Translations under genes and position numbers: made by a program | Assembly: GCA_029287915.1 (NCBI GenBank) | Contig: JARFQE010000030.1 | Location: 32,441-96,440 of the forward strand | DNA from: Arenicellales bacterium | GTDB lineage: Bacteria; Pseudomonadota; Gammaproteobacteria; BMS3Bbin11 | Length of the DNA stretch: 64,000 nucleotides | Direction: 5' to 3' | The notes under the pieces: generated by a model | What the model saw: the letters and a program-made list of their open reading frames with translations, nothing else | Databases searched by the model: none | What the model was told of the DNA's origin: nothing | In this document: positions 47,746 through 59,099 of the stretch, one piece after another | Numbering within the stretch: position 1 is the first letter of the stretch | How the letters are laid out: every line of letters starts with the position of its first letter

Positions 47746-50220
47746 ATGACAACGGCTATGAAGTCGTTCATTTTATCGCGTAGTGGATTAGTAATCCTGA
47801 CTATGCTTCTAATAATAATATTAGCGACCAGATTCGGCGCGCTTGAAGAAGCCTCATTCTCGATTTATGACAAAATTCGCATGCTCGAAGAATCACCAGT
47901 GTCAAAAGTACTGGTCGTCGCTATTGACAGTCAGTCACTTGCAACTATTGGCGATTACCCGATCCCCTATCAAACACATGTGCGCCTGCTTGAAAATCTG
48001 ATCTCTACCGGTGTGGAACTGCTGGGTTATGTTGACTTGCCCGCATTGAACAGGGGGTATACTGAACAGGATGACGCGCTGGCTTCACCGCCTGTAAATA
48101 GAAAGCAGCAGGACAAATTGACCAGAGAGTTTCGCGATCAGCAGTTAATTGTGTCTGGCATCCCTTTCGTTAGTGAGTCAAAGGATGACATTCCACCAAG
48201 CGTACTGCCTGCTAAGATGTTGCAGAATAGCCTGCCTGGCAATCAATCCATATCGGCAATTACTGCCCGGCCAGCCTATTCAATAGCTGATGATACCGAT
48301 GGGCCAGCTGCCAACTATACCAGTATCCTGGTCGACAATGACGATGGAAAAACAGTTCGTAGTACACCCCTCTTTATTGAGACTAATGGCCTGTTGATAC
48401 CAACTCTGACGATGCAAATGTACCTGCAGGCTAACAATATGATGCTTTCTGATGTAAGCATTACCGATGGCAAAAGTATTACCATCGCAGGCAGGAAACT
48501 TGTCGCTGATGAAAAACTCCGGGTATGGCCAAAATTTTATACACCGAGCAGTGGAATTTCTCATTCGGTAGAGGTGGTTTCGTACCAGGATGTCTTACAT
48601 GGTGTCGTCCCGGCAGATAAACTTGATGGCAAAATTGCATTGCTGGGGATTACTGCACGTGGTCTGACACCAACAGTGCTAACACCTGCAGAATCCCCTA
48701 TGCCACCCGTTATGGTGGCAGCAAATACGCTGACCGGTATGTTGGCTGGTCAAATCATTTCAATGCCAGCCTGGTCCTCTTCTGCCACAATGGTAGCTCT
48801 TGTGCTTATAGCAGTTTTGTTACTGTGGTTATTCAGACAGAGCCTGAAAACCAGAATCGCAGTAACGACTGCATTAGTTTTGATTCTGCTGGGCATTGAA
48901 GTTTTAGTCATGCTCATGATGTCTACCTGGCTGAATATGTATCCACCTGTTTTATTTCTGCTGGCAGGTTTTCTGGCTTCTATACTGATAGGTGACGTGC
49001 ACACGCGGTCTGAAAAACCGGCGGCCATGTCAGGTGAAGTACATCGCCGAGTTGGCCTTGCATCACAGAAGCGTGGCGAGCTGGATGCGGCGTTTGAAAG
49101 TTTTCGCAAGTGCCCACTGGATAACTCAATAATGGTGTTGCTGTTCTATCTGGCTCTGGACTTTGAGAATGAGGGGCGTTTTGATCGCGCCGTTGCAGTC
49201 TATCAGTATATGGAAAGCTTCAATCCTCATTTCAAGGATCTGCAGGACAGGCTCGAAAAGGCGCGCATAATGGTAGACACGGTGTTGATTGATCAGGATA
49301 AAATTGTACCAGCAGCCAATACAGCTGTTACTTCTCTGGACTCTACCGAAGTTAGTGAGGGTGAATCTCCCGGACAGCAGCTGGGCCGATATTCGGTTGA
49401 ACATGAGATTGGTAAAGGCGCCATGGGAATGGTGTATAAAGGTCGTGATCCTAAGATAAATCGTACCGTAGCTATTAAAACTTTAAATCTGAAACGAGAA
49501 TTTGATAAAGATGAGCAGGCAAGCGTGCTTGACCGTTTCTTTCATGAGGCTGAGGCTGCAGGACGATTGCATCACCCGCACATCGTAACCATTTATGATG
49601 CTGGTCAACATAACGATCTGGCATATATCGCTATGGAATATCTTACCGGCAGCGATTTGCGTGTATACACCAAGCAAGGCACCTTGCTGCCACCATTGAC
49701 TGTGGTCAAAATGGGCATGAAACTCGCAGGTGCTCTTGCTTATGCACATACTAGAGATATTATTCACAGGGATATAAAGGCAGCAAATGTTATGTATGAC
49801 CCAGCAACAGGGCAGTTAAAAATAACTGATTTTGGTATTGCCCGTCTGACTGATTCAAGACGGACAAAGACCGGGATGGTCCTCGGCACGCCATCTTCGA
49901 TGTCGCCGGAGCAACTACGTGGTAAAAAGCTTGATGGTAGAACAGACCTTTATTCGCTGGGAATACTGATGTTTCAGTTGCTTACCGGTCAGCTCCCTTA
50001 TAAGGGAGAATCTCTGACTCAACTGATGTACAAGATTACCAAGGAACCACCTCCAGATCTTTTTGCCCTGCGCCCGGATTTGAAAGAGAATGGGCAGTGT
50101 ATAAGGGATATTTTGGACAAGTTGCTGCAGAAGGATGCTGACGACCGATATCAGGATGGCAAGAAACTGGCACGGGATCTGCTGAATTGCGCAAAAACGA
50201 TGACGGGCAAGAGTTCATGA
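47746..50220 (+). CDS. CHASE2-domain serine/threonine protein kinase
   Basis: 824 residues. A transmembrane helix (about 12-28) leads into an extracytoplasmic CHASE2 sensor domain (about 35-335), three more helices (about 345-417), a helical tetratricopeptide-like segment (about 430-510) and a Hanks-type kinase domain (about 547-815). Kinase residues are intact: glycine loop IGKGAMGMVYKG, VAIK (K578), HRDIKAANV (D676), DFGIARL (D695) and GTPSSMSPEQ. The start is unclear: the perfect AAAGGAGG ends one base before ATG 47746 and 13 bases before ATG 47758. Its stop overlaps the phosphatase start, and an FHA protein follows, forming one signalling module. Confidence 0.95.
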   Translation: MTTAMKSFILSRSGLVILTMLLIIILATRFGALEEASFSIYDKIRMLEESPVSKVLVVAIDSQSLATIGDYPIPYQTHVRLLENLISTGVELLGYVDLPALNRGYTEQDDALASPPVNRKQQDKLTREFRDQQLIVSGIPFVSESKDDIPPSVLPAKMLQNSLPGNQSISAITARPAYSIADDTDGPAANYTSILVDNDDGKTVRSTPLFIETNGLLIPTLTMQMYLQANNMMLSDVSITDGKSITIAGRKLVADEKLRVWPKFYTPSSGISHSVEVVSYQDVLHGVVPADKLDGKIALLGITARGLTPTVLTPAESPMPPVMVAANTLTGMLAGQIISMPAWSSSATMVALVLIAVLLLWLFRQSLKTRIAVTTALVLILLGIEVLVMLMMSTWLNMYPPVLFLLAGFLASILIGDVHTRSEKPAAMSGEVHRRVGLASQKRGELDAAFESFRKCPLDNSIMVLLFYLALDFENEGRFDRAVAVYQYMESFNPHFKDLQDRLEKARIMVDTVLIDQDKIVPAANTAVTSLDSTEVSEGESPGQQLGRYSVEHEIGKGAMGMVYKGRDPKINRTVAIKTLNLKREFDKDEQASVLDRFFHEAEAAGRLHHPHIVTIYDAGQHNDLAYIAMEYLTGSDLRVYTKQGTLLPPLTVVKMGMKLAGALAYAHTRDIIHRDIKAANVMYDPATGQLKITDFGIARLTDSRRTKTGMVLGTPSSMSPEQLRGKKLDGRTDLYSLGILMFQLLTGQLPYKGESLTQLMYKITKEPPPDLFALRPDLKENGQCIRDILDKLLQKDADDRYQDGKKLARDLLNCAKTMTGKSS

Positions 50221-51029
50221 CAAAACTTGCTATGGAAGCACAATCAGACACAGGCTGTGTTCGCGAGCACAACGAAGACAATTTCGGTTTTGACGCAGAA
50301 ATGGGTCTGGCTGTGCTGGCAGATGGAATGGGAGGATATAAGGCGGGTGAAGTGGCCAGTGCGATTGCCATTACCTCGCTGGTTCATACCGTGATCCAGA
50401 TCAAAGCTAGCGAAGAAAAAATAGATCTAAACGGTCGTCCGCAGGATGAATCAGCCATTTTATACAGGGCCCTGAGCCAGGCTAATCAACAGGTTTATGA
50501 TTCAGCGCATGATGACCACGATTGCCGGGGCATGGGGACAACGGTCTCAGCAGCCTGGTTTCACGATAACAAGGTCAGTATAGCGCATATCGGAGACTCA
50601 CGAATTTACCGGTATCGTAATTATCGTCTAGAATTACTGACAACAGACCATACAGTAGTTCAAGAATTAGTAGACCACGGTTTTTATACCCAGGAAGAAG
50701 CCAGGGCTTCCGAGCAGAGAAATATTGTAACCCGTGCACTTGGGATAGACCCAACAGTAGAGATTGATATTTATGATTATGATGTAAGAGTGGGTGATAT
50801 ATATCTGCTTTGCTCGGACGGGCTCACAGATATGGTAGATGATATGGATGTTGCCAACATACTGCGCCGTTCATCCACTGATCTGAAATATGGCGCCGGC
50901 GAGCTGGTCAACAAGGCTTTATCTAATGGTGGCAAGGATAATGTTACAGTAATCATAGTAAGAGTGGACGAAGGTCAGCCTAAGAATAAGTCCTGGGCTA
51001 ATCGTTTAAATGAATTTTTTTCAGGATGA
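50217..51029 (+). CDS. PP2C-family serine/threonine phosphatase
   Basis: 270 residues from ATG 50217, which overlaps the kinase stop (ATGA); the track's start ten codons earlier is inside the kinase gene. The metal-dependent phosphatase motifs are complete: SDTGCVREHNEDNFG, LAVLADGMGGYKAGEVAS, AHIGDSRIYRYR, LLCSDGLTDMV and GGKDNVTVI. It is cytoplasmic and is expected to reverse the phosphorylations made by the kinase it is coupled to. Confidence 0.96.
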   Translation: MTKLAMEAQSDTGCVREHNEDNFGFDAEMGLAVLADGMGGYKAGEVASAIAITSLVHTVIQIKASEEKIDLNGRPQDESAILYRALSQANQQVYDSAHDDHDCRGMGTTVSAAWFHDNKVSIAHIGDSRIYRYRNYRLELLTTDHTVVQELVDHGFYTQEEARASEQRNIVTRALGIDPTVEIDIYDYDVRVGDIYLLCSDGLTDMVDDMDVANILRRSSTDLKYGAGELVNKALSNGGKDNVTVIIVRVDEGQPKNKSWANRLNEFFSG

Positions 51030-51143
51030 TGGTACAGAACCGTATATAAAGAAGTAGTAGCGAAGGCGATTCAGCATCAGAGTCATTCTAATACAAATAA
51101 TTTAATTATTATTCGATCCAGATATATAGTGAGAAATTAAAAG

Positions 51144-51848
51144 ATGGGTACATTGCGTCTAGAAAATGAAGGCAGAGAATTTCCGTTGAATCGAAGTCGA
51201 ATGATTATTGGGCGACGACCTGAAGTGGACATTGTACTGTCTGATCCTGCTGTTAGCGGACGGCATACACTGATAATAAGCATTCTTGATGATTCTTTTG
51301 TTGAAAATCTCAGTGACACCAACGGTACATTCATAAATGGCAACCGCACAGACAAGACAGTGTTACAGGAAGGCGATGTGATTACTGTTGGTAACAGCAA
51401 ACTGGTCTATCATGCTGACAAAAATTCTCCGGGTATTGATGAAGAAGACTTTGAGAAAACTATGATCCTCAAGCCAGGACAGGGTGCCCGTGAGGTGGCT
51501 ACGGAATCACAGGCAAAGGCTATGGAGGATGCTGAGGATACAGCTGCGATGAAGGCTATTGAGCCGGAGCCGGAAAGCCGCATTGCCGTTCTAAAGGTGC
51601 GTAGCGGCCCAGCGGCCGGTAAAGAAGTCAAAGTTGATCGTGCCATGGTGACACTGGGCCGTCCCGGAGTGCAGGTGGTCGTCGTATCTCGCCGCAAGAA
51701 AGGTTACTTTATTTCCTATATTTCAGGAGCCAGTGGCGACGGCAAGGCACCTTCAGTAAATGGTAAAGAATTGACGATACAATCAACGCCGCTAGCCAAC
51801 GGTGATATTATCAACCTGGCTGGTGTTGAAATCGAATTTGTACTGTAG
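51144..51848 (+). CDS. FHA-domain protein with second FHA-like region
   Basis: 234 residues. The N-terminal FHA domain (about 1-90) has IIGRRPEVDIVL, the phosphothreonine-site SGRHTLI and the SDTNGTFINGNR loop. After an acidic linker (about 95-145) the C-terminal part (about 147-234) has the same strand order: VTLGRPGVQVVVV, then a NGKELTIQSTPLANGDIINLAGVEIEF end, but lacks a clear S-x-R-H binding motif. It is probably the phosphothreonine reader of the kinase/phosphatase pair 115 bases upstream. Confidence 0.88.
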   Translation: MGTLRLENEGREFPLNRSRMIIGRRPEVDIVLSDPAVSGRHTLIISILDDSFVENLSDTNGTFINGNRTDKTVLQEGDVITVGNSKLVYHADKNSPGIDEEDFEKTMILKPGQGAREVATESQAKAMEDAEDTAAMKAIEPEPESRIAVLKVRSGPAAGKEVKVDRAMVTLGRPGVQVVVVSRRKKGYFISYISGASGDGKAPSVNGKELTIQSTPLANGDIINLAGVEIEFVL

Positions 51849-52083
51849 GTTATGTTCAGGATAGCTCAAATAGTACAGCACATTTGCCGCTGAAGATTTC
51901 TAATTACTCAATAACGATGCACAAAGCGCGCGTACGAACAGCAGTATCCCCCCATCCGACACTTATGTATTCTTCTATGGCATAGTATCTGGCGTTTACA
52001 AGACCAGGCACTTAGAGGCAGCGTTTACAGGCTCAAGCTGACCTATAGTGGGTTTATCGAGCACCTCCGTAGACGAAGGCAAC

Positions 52084-52114
52084 TTGCCTGTCGCTTGCAA
52101 TGTAGGTGTATAAT
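52084..52114 (+). promoter_or_regulatory. candidate promoter of mnmG
   Basis: A perfect -10 TATAAT at 52109-52114 lies 34 bases before the mnmG ATG. TTGCCT at 52084-52089 is the best -35, but the 19-base spacing is long. The rest of the 51849-52147 spacer shows no gene, no terminator with a T-run and no DnaA-box cluster. Confidence 0.45.
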
Positions 52115-52147
52115 CAGCCGTTCAATTCTGAACCACATTCATCTAAT

Positions 52148-54022
52148 ATGCAGTATTCTGAATCCTTCGATGTCATCGTAATCGGTGCCGGTCATGCCGG
52201 TACCGAGGCTGCGCTTGCGGCTGCACGCATGGATGCCCAAGTACTGCTGGTAACACATAATATTGAAACCATGGGCCAGATGTCCTGTAACCCGGCTATT
52301 GGTGGCATAGGTAAAGGCCACCTGGTTAAGGAAATTGATGCACTGGGAGGCGCCATGGCACAGGCAGCTGACCGTGCAGGCATCCAGTTTCGAATACTCA
52401 ATTCCCGCAAAGGTCCTGCCGTTAGAGCAACTCGTGCACAGGCCGACCGCGTACTTTACAAAACTGCGATTCGGCAGATGGTCGAATCTCAACCCGGACT
52501 GTCCGTATTTCAGCAGGAGGTTTCTGACCTGATCACCGAACGGGGAAGGGTACAGGGGGTGATCACACGGATGGGACTGGAGTTTCGTGCTCCCAGCGTT
52601 ATTATCACCAGTGGCACCTTTCTTGGCGGCATTATCCATATTGGACAAACAAATCAGGCGGGAGGCCGCGCCGGTGATGCGCCATCCAATGCACTGGCAA
52701 ATCGCCTGCGTGATCTGCCTTTTCGTGTCGGGCGGCTGAAAACAGGAACACCGCCACGTATTGACCGATCGAGTATTGATTTTTCTGTTATGCAGGAGCA
52801 ACCGGGAGATAACCCGACCCCGGTCTTTTCATATATTGGCAGCAGCGATCAACATCCGCAGCAGATACCTTGCCATATCACTTATACCAATCCACGAACA
52901 CATGATCTGATACGCGATGGCCTCGACCGTTCACCCCTGTTTAGCGGTGATATTTCAGGAGTTGGCCCACGTTACTGCCCATCAATAGAAGACAAGGTGG
53001 TTCGCTTCTGTGACAGGGACAGTCACCAGATCTTTGTTGAGCCGGAGGGCCTTGGGCTTAATGAAGTTTATCCTAACGGTATTTCAACCAGCCTTCCTTT
53101 TGATGTTCAACTGTCACTGGTACGATCGATCAGGGGGTTTGAAAAGGCCTTTATCACACGTCCCGGATATGCCATTGAATATGACTATATGGATCCGCGT
53201 GATCTTTATCCCTGGATGGAAACAAAATATATTTCAGGGCTATTCTTTGCAGGCCAGATCAACGGTACAACGGGTTATGAAGAGGCAGCGGCGCAGGGGC
53301 TTCTGGCAGGTATAAATGCGGTGCGAAGCATGCGCAATGAAGAACCGTGGTACCCGGCCCGTGATGAGGCCTATATCGGCGTGATGATTGATGACCTGGT
53401 GACCCGCGGAACTACTGAGCCTTACCGCATGTTTACTTCTCGAGCAGAGTACCGGCTGTTGCTGCGCGAGGACAATGCTGATTTACGGCTGACAGAAAAA
53501 GGTCGCGAACTTGGACTGGTTGATGAGCACCGCTGGCAACAGTTCAGTAAAAAACGGCAGGCTATTGCTGATGAGCAACAGCGTCTGGCATCTGCCTGGT
53601 TGAGACCAGATGAGATGGAACCAGGCATTATCGAAAGCGTGCTTGGAAAGAGGCTGGCCCACGAAGTAAACCTTCTCGATTTACTCAAAAGACCGGAAAT
53701 AGATTATGACAGCCTGATGAAACTGCCCAATACCGGCCCACCAGTAAGTGATGCTGCCGTCAGCAGGCAGGTGGAAATCCAGGCCAAGTATGCCGGTTAC
53801 ATATCCCGGCAACAGGCTGAAGTCGAAAAGCATCGTCACCATGAAGAAATGCTTCTGCCTGACGATATCGAGTACAGTAAGGTCCATGGGCTGTCAACCG
53901 AAGTGACGATGAAGCTGAATGAACATAAACCGACGACAATCGGGCAGGCATCTCGCATATCCGGTATAACGCCGGCTGCTATTTCCTTACTGCTGGTGCA
54001 TATGAAAAGCAAATCAGCTTGA
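52148..54022 (+). CDS. mnmG: tRNA uridine 5-carboxymethylaminomethyl modification enzyme MnmG (GidA)
   Basis: 624 residues from ATG 52148 ([18 protein letters not shown]); the track's GTG 14 codons earlier overlaps the TATAAT promoter box. With MnmE it modifies the wobble uridine of several tRNAs. The FAD site [35 protein letters not shown] and [12 protein letters not shown] (with [14 protein letters not shown]) are diagnostic. rsmG begins at its last base, the usual near-origin arrangement. Confidence 0.97.
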   Translation: MQYSESFDVIVIGAGHAGTEAALAAARMDAQVLLVTHNIETMGQMSCNPAIGGIGKGHLVKEIDALGGAMAQAADRAGIQFRILNSRKGPAVRATRAQADRVLYKTAIRQMVESQPGLSVFQQEVSDLITERGRVQGVITRMGLEFRAPSVIITSGTFLGGIIHIGQTNQAGGRAGDAPSNALANRLRDLPFRVGRLKTGTPPRIDRSSIDFSVMQEQPGDNPTPVFSYIGSSDQHPQQIPCHITYTNPRTHDLIRDGLDRSPLFSGDISGVGPRYCPSIEDKVVRFCDRDSHQIFVEPEGLGLNEVYPNGISTSLPFDVQLSLVRSIRGFEKAFITRPGYAIEYDYMDPRDLYPWMETKYISGLFFAGQINGTTGYEEAAAQGLLAGINAVRSMRNEEPWYPARDEAYIGVMIDDLVTRGTTEPYRMFTSRAEYRLLLREDNADLRLTEKGRELGLVDEHRWQQFSKKRQAIADEQQRLASAWLRPDEMEPGIIESVLGKRLAHEVNLLDLLKRPEIDYDSLMKLPNTGPPVSDAAVSRQVEIQAKYAGYISRQQAEVEKHRHHEEMLLPDDIEYSKVHGLSTEVTMKLNEHKPTTIGQASRISGITPAAISLLLVHMKSKSA

Positions 54023-54672
54023 TGGGAAAAGCCAGGTCATTAACGGACAGGCTTGCAAATGGCGTGGCAGAAATCGATATTGGAATCGATCAACAGCGCC
54101 AGCATGCAATGCTCGCTTATCTTGACCTGCTGAAACGCTGGAACAGGATTTATAATCTGACAGCGATAAAAGGTGATACAGAGCTACTGACACGTCATCT
54201 GCTGGACAGTTTATCTATCGTTCCTTATTTACATGGCGACAGAGTTATCGATATTGGCAGCGGTGCGGGTTTGCCGGGTATTCCAGTTGCGCTGGCCTGT
54301 CCTCAGCGACAGGTAACATTGATTGACAGCAATGCGAAACGATGTCGATTTCTGCGACAGGTGAAGGCACAATTAAAGCTGCAAAATGTCTCCATTGTTC
54401 AACAGCGTGCAGAGGCATATCGGTCAGATGAAAAATTTGATAGTCTGGTCAGTCGCGCATTTAGTAGCTTGATGTCATTTATTGCAAGTTCACAGCACCT
54501 GCTCGCTGACGGCGGGCAGTTTATTGCCATGAAAGGACAGTGGCCAGAAGACGACTCGACCGAGCTGCCTGACGGCTTCATGATTACAGATGTTATTAAA
54601 TTAAAAGTACCGGGATTGTCAGAAAACCGACACCTGGTAGTTGTCAAAAAAGTCTCCGAGCGTAATGGCTAA
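54022..54672 (+). CDS. rsmG: 16S rRNA (guanine-N7) methyltransferase RsmG (GidB)
   Basis: 216 residues from ATG 54022; the track's TTG one codon upstream is not needed. It methylates G527 of 16S rRNA. The KRWNRIYNLTAIK segment, TRHLLDSLSIVPYL and SAM loop VIDIGSGAGLPGIPVAL are typical, as is SRAFSSL. It overlaps mnmG by one base and parA by 8 bases. Confidence 0.97.
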   Translation: MGKARSLTDRLANGVAEIDIGIDQQRQHAMLAYLDLLKRWNRIYNLTAIKGDTELLTRHLLDSLSIVPYLHGDRVIDIGSGAGLPGIPVALACPQRQVTLIDSNAKRCRFLRQVKAQLKLQNVSIVQQRAEAYRSDEKFDSLVSRAFSSLMSFIASSQHLLADGGQFIAMKGQWPEDDSTELPDGFMITDVIKLKVPGLSENRHLVVVKKVSERNG

Positions 54673-55423
54673 AGTTTTTTCTATAACAAACCAGAAAGGT
54701 GGTGTTGGAAAAACCACCACTGCAATCAATATGGCTGCATCGCTGTCAGGTATGGGTCAGAAGGTGCTGCTGGTAGATCTTGATCCGCAGGGCAATGCCT
54801 CGGCCGGCAGCGGGATTGACAGAGATGCTCAGCAGGCGACGGTGTACGAGGTGTTGATGCACACCGCGCCAGTGTTTGATGCCATAACACGGGCAGCATC
54901 TGGCTTTGATGTCATTGCATCAAACCGTGAACTGTCAGGAGCACTGATTGAGCTGGTTGATGAAGCACATCGTGAGTTCCGCATGAGAGAGGCATTACAG
55001 GCTATACGGGATGACTATGACTTTATACTGATTGACTGCCCGCCTTCGCTTGACTTGCTTACAGTCAATGCTCTGGTGGCCTCGGATGCCGTTATCATAC
55101 CGATGCAATGTGAATATTTTGCACTGGAAGGCCTGACCGAGCTGGTCAATACGATACGTAAAATTAGAGCAACTTTTAATCCTGCTCTGAGTATCGAGGG
55201 CCTGCTCAGAACCATGTTTGATCGTCGTAATACACTGACCAGAGAGGTTTCGTCACAATTGGAAAAACATTTTGGTGACAAGGTCTACCATACTATTATT
55301 CCTCGAAATATCCGGCTGGCTGAAGCACCTAGCTATGGAAAGCCTGTGCTGGATTACGATAAACAATCCAAAGGTGCTATGGCTTATCTGGCACTTGCGG
55401 GTGAAATACTGGGAAGAGAATAA
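54665..55423 (+). CDS. parA: chromosome-partitioning ATPase ParA (Soj)
   Basis: 252 residues from ATG 54665 (MAKVFSITNQKGGVGKTTTAIN). The deviant Walker A KGGVGKTT, VDLDPQGNASAGSGI and IDCPPSLDLLTVNAL define a chromosomal ParA. It drives segregation of the origin region together with ParB, whose ATG is 5 bases after its stop. The start overlaps rsmG by 8 bases. Confidence 0.97.
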   Translation: MAKVFSITNQKGGVGKTTTAINMAASLSGMGQKVLLVDLDPQGNASAGSGIDRDAQQATVYEVLMHTAPVFDAITRAASGFDVIASNRELSGALIELVDEAHREFRMREALQAIRDDYDFILIDCPPSLDLLTVNALVASDAVIIPMQCEYFALEGLTELVNTIRKIRATFNPALSIEGLLRTMFDRRNTLTREVSSQLEKHFGDKVYHTIIPRNIRLAEAPSYGKPVLDYDKQSKGAMAYLALAGEILGRE

Positions 55424-55428
55424 CTTCA

Positions 55429-56289
55429 ATGAATACAAAGAAAAGCAGGCTGGGTCGCGGTCTTGATGCCCTGTTAGGTGAAAACGGAGCTTCAATGAGT
55501 GAAGTTTCACCGGATAAGTTGCAGCAAATGCCAATTGAACTGCTGAAACGCGGGCAATACCAGCCACGACGGCAGATGGACCAGCAGGCACTTGATGATC
55601 TAGCCAGTTCAATAGCCAAGCAGGGAGTGCTGCAACCTATTGTGGTGCGCAAGCTGGTCAGTGGTGATTATGAAATTATTGCTGGCGAGCGTCGCTGGCG
55701 AGCTGCTCAACAGGCCGGCCTTGATCGCATTCCGGTAGTTGTACACGATTTGTCAGACCAGGATGCTATGGTAATCGGCCTGATAGAAAATCTACAACGA
55801 GAAGATCTAAATCCAATTGAAGAAGCCAGAGGAATGCAACGCCTGATAGAAGAATTCGACATGACTCATCAGCAGGTGGCAGATAGTGTTAGTCGTTCCC
55901 GTGCAGCTGTTAGTAATCTTCTGCGCCTGCTTTTTCTGCAAAGTGACGTGCGCCACCTGCTTGAGCAGGGTAAGCTGGATATGGGTCATGCCCGTGCGCT
56001 GCTTTCTCTCGATGAGAGTTTACAGCATAAGGCTGCATTGCAGATCATCAAGAACAGGATGAGCGTGCGCCAGGCAGAACAGCTGGTCCGCAGACTACAG
56101 GAGGACCGCAGCAGCCCTAATAAAAAAGTGAAGGAAAAGGATCCGAACATTAGGCATCTGGAAGAGTCCCTGTCTGAAAGGCTCGGTACCCACGTGGAAA
56201 TTAAACTGGGTAGCCGGGGTAAAGGCAAGCTGGTGATCGATTTTCACAGTAATGACGTGTTGCAGGGAATACTGGAGAAGATTCATTAA
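55429..56289 (+). CDS. parB: chromosome-partitioning protein ParB (Spo0J)
   Basis: 286 residues. N-terminal KKSRLGRGLDALLGE, the CTPase box GQYQPRRQMDQQALDDLASSI with AGERRWRAAQQAGL, the central helix-turn-helix MTHQQVADSVSRSRAAVSNLLRLL and a C-terminal dimerisation part. It binds parS sites near the origin; I found no TGTTTCACGTGAAACA-like sequence in this window by eye. It is followed by a 199-base spacer with the atp promoter. Confidence 0.97.
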   Translation: MNTKKSRLGRGLDALLGENGASMSEVSPDKLQQMPIELLKRGQYQPRRQMDQQALDDLASSIAKQGVLQPIVVRKLVSGDYEIIAGERRWRAAQQAGLDRIPVVVHDLSDQDAMVIGLIENLQREDLNPIEEARGMQRLIEEFDMTHQQVADSVSRSRAAVSNLLRLLFLQSDVRHLLEQGKLDMGHARALLSLDESLQHKAALQIIKNRMSVRQAEQLVRRLQEDRSSPNKKVKEKDPNIRHLEESLSERLGTHVEIKLGSRGKGKLVIDFHSNDVLQGILEKIH

Positions 56290-56397
56290 AAGGTATCTGC
56301 AAAATTTCGTTTGCGATGCGGGCAGCTTCCGCTAGCCAGCGCGATTAACGAATCATGTTAGTTATAGTGGATTTTGTCTAATATTGGTCGATTAATA

Positions 56398-56426
56398 TTG
56401 ACCCAAAAGGGGCTTATCACTATACT
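56398..56426 (+). promoter_or_regulatory. sigma70 promoter of the atp operon
   Basis: TTGACC (56398-56403), 17-base spacer, TATACT (56421-56426): five of six consensus bases in each hexamer at ideal spacing. It lies 63 bases before the atpI-like gene, where the atp operon promoter is expected. Confidence 0.8.
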
Positions 56427-56488
56427 ACGCGCGTTTCAGCAAGGGCTGCATTGATGAATTCTGGCTTTGGGGTTCCGGCTATTGCCAA

Positions 56489-56863
56489 ATGAACGACTTT
56501 CAGTCTCAGCCAGGTCGTAGAATTATAAGCTGGCAGCTTTTTCTGACAGTATTGACATCCGCCGTATTGTTGATGCTTTCTGATCTGGTAACTGCATACT
56601 CAGCGCTTGCTGGTGGCATGATTTCAGTGATTGCCAACGCGTTTTTCGCGGTTAGACTTTTCAGTAATAAGACTGGCTGGCAGGCAGATCGCATCGCCTC
56701 TTCAGTCTATAGAGGTGTTTTAGGCAGGTTTTTTTTGACCATTGCCATGTTTATTATGGCAGTGGTGATGTTGAAACCATTGAATGTTACGGCACTATTT
56801 GCCGTTTATTTATTTATACAGGTATCACCCGCGTTAGTTGCTGGTGTGCTGAAAAGAGTATGA
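56489..56863 (+). CDS. atpI: ATP synthase subunit I
   Basis: 124 residues with four hydrophobic helices, including LTVLTSAVLLMLSDLVTAYSALAGGMISVIANAFFAVRLF, the AtpI pattern. AtpI is thought to help assemble the c-ring and is not part of the finished enzyme. It is the first gene of the operon, after a consensus-like promoter, and precedes atpB by 42 bases. It is poorly conserved, so the call rests on order and hydrophobic layout. Confidence 0.88.
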   Translation: MNDFQSQPGRRIISWQLFLTVLTSAVLLMLSDLVTAYSALAGGMISVIANAFFAVRLFSNKTGWQADRIASSVYRGVLGRFFLTIAMFIMAVVMLKPLNVTALFAVYLFIQVSPALVAGVLKRV

Positions 56864-56884
56864 TACAGGCAACGTCCTGTATAA

Positions 56885-57736
<852 letters not shown>

Positions 57737-57742
57737 TTTTAA

Positions 57743-58015
<273 letters not shown>

Positions 58016-58056
58016 CCATTGTCTGGCGCTAACACTGGAATACTGGAGACACTGTC

Positions 58057-58527
58057 GTGAATATTAATGCGACATTACTTGGACAGGCCGTCGCCTTTGT
58101 TCTTTTCGTAATTTTCTGTGCGAAATTTGTCTGGCCACCCGTTGTCAATGCATTACGGGAGCGTCAGAAAAATATTGCTGATGGGCTGGAAGCGGCCAGT
58201 CGGGCTGAAACTGATCTGGAGCTTGCCAAGAAGAAAGCTTCTGAAAGCATCAAGGTTGCCAAGAATCAGGCCTCTGAGCTCATTCAGCAGGCTAACAAGC
58301 GTGCGGACAGCATTATTGACGAAGCAAAGGAACAGGCAAATGAGGAGCGTGCTCGCATCGTTGCAAGTGCACAGACAGAAATTGAGCAGGAAACGAATCG
58401 CGCACGCGAAGAATTACGTGCATCGGTAGCCAGGCTGGCAGTTGAAGGTGCGACAAAAATTCTCAAAAAAGAAGTAGATGAAAAATCGCATGCCAATATC
58501 CTTGATGATCTGGTCAAACAGCTCTGA
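58057..58527 (+). CDS. atpF: ATP synthase Fo subunit b
   Basis: 156 residues, GTG start. One N-terminal transmembrane helix (about 5-25) with the [10 protein letters not shown] exit, then a long charged coiled coil to the end. It is the peripheral stalk that holds F1 against rotation. It precedes atpH by 25 bases. Confidence 0.97.
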   Translation: MNINATLLGQAVAFVLFVIFCAKFVWPPVVNALRERQKNIADGLEAASRAETDLELAKKKASESIKVAKNQASELIQQANKRADSIIDEAKEQANEERARIVASAQTEIEQETNRAREELRASVARLAVEGATKILKKEVDEKSHANILDDLVKQL

Positions 58528-58552
58528 ACTCGCCGGTTTACAGGGAAATTAA

Positions 58553-59086
58553 ATGGCAGAACGTACAACATTAGCCAGGCCATATGCCGAAGCTTTATTC
58601 AAGCTGGCGAGTGAGACTTCGTCAGTCGCTCGCTGGAGTGATGTGCTTGGTTTCTACGCTGTGGTTATGCGGGATGCCAACCTGACTTATGCGCTCGGAG
58701 ATCCACGCCTGAAAGCTGAGCAGGCCGATGATCTGCTGGCATCTCTACTTGATGATATCAGCGCTCAGGAAAAGGCATTGCTCGGCATGTTGCGCGAAAA
58801 TGGTAAATTACAGCTGATGCCTGAAATTGCAGCTCTGTATAACGAATTACGCGACAGCTCAGAAGGCACTATTGAGGCCGATGTTGTATCTGCGTTCGCT
58901 CTTCAGGATGACCAGGTAAACAAACTGGCCGCGATGTTGAAAAAAGAACTTGATCGGGATGTCACAATTAATGCATCTGTCGATCCTTCAATTATTGGTG
59001 GTGTGATTATTCGCGCCGGTGACATTGTCATTGATGGCTCTGTTGCTGGAAGCCTGAAAGATCTCACTTCATACCTAACACGTTAA
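58553..59086 (+). CDS. atpH: ATP synthase F1 subunit delta
   Basis: 177 residues. The six-helix N-terminal domain begins with [14 protein letters not shown], and the C-terminal end [25 protein letters not shown] is the family signature. It links subunit b to the top of the alpha3-beta3 head. Confidence 0.97.
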   Translation: MAERTTLARPYAEALFKLASETSSVARWSDVLGFYAVVMRDANLTYALGDPRLKAEQADDLLASLLDDISAQEKALLGMLRENGKLQLMPEIAALYNELRDSSEGTIEADVVSAFALQDDQVNKLAAMLKKELDRDVTINASVDPSIIGGVIIRAGDIVIDGSVAGSLKDLTSYLTR

Positions 59087-59099
59087 CGGGAAACTCATC

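Noticed and set aside
51849-52147. Possible replication origin upstream of mnmG, as in some gammaproteobacteria.
   Set aside because: No DnaA-box cluster is visible in this spacer; the origin probably lies outside the window.
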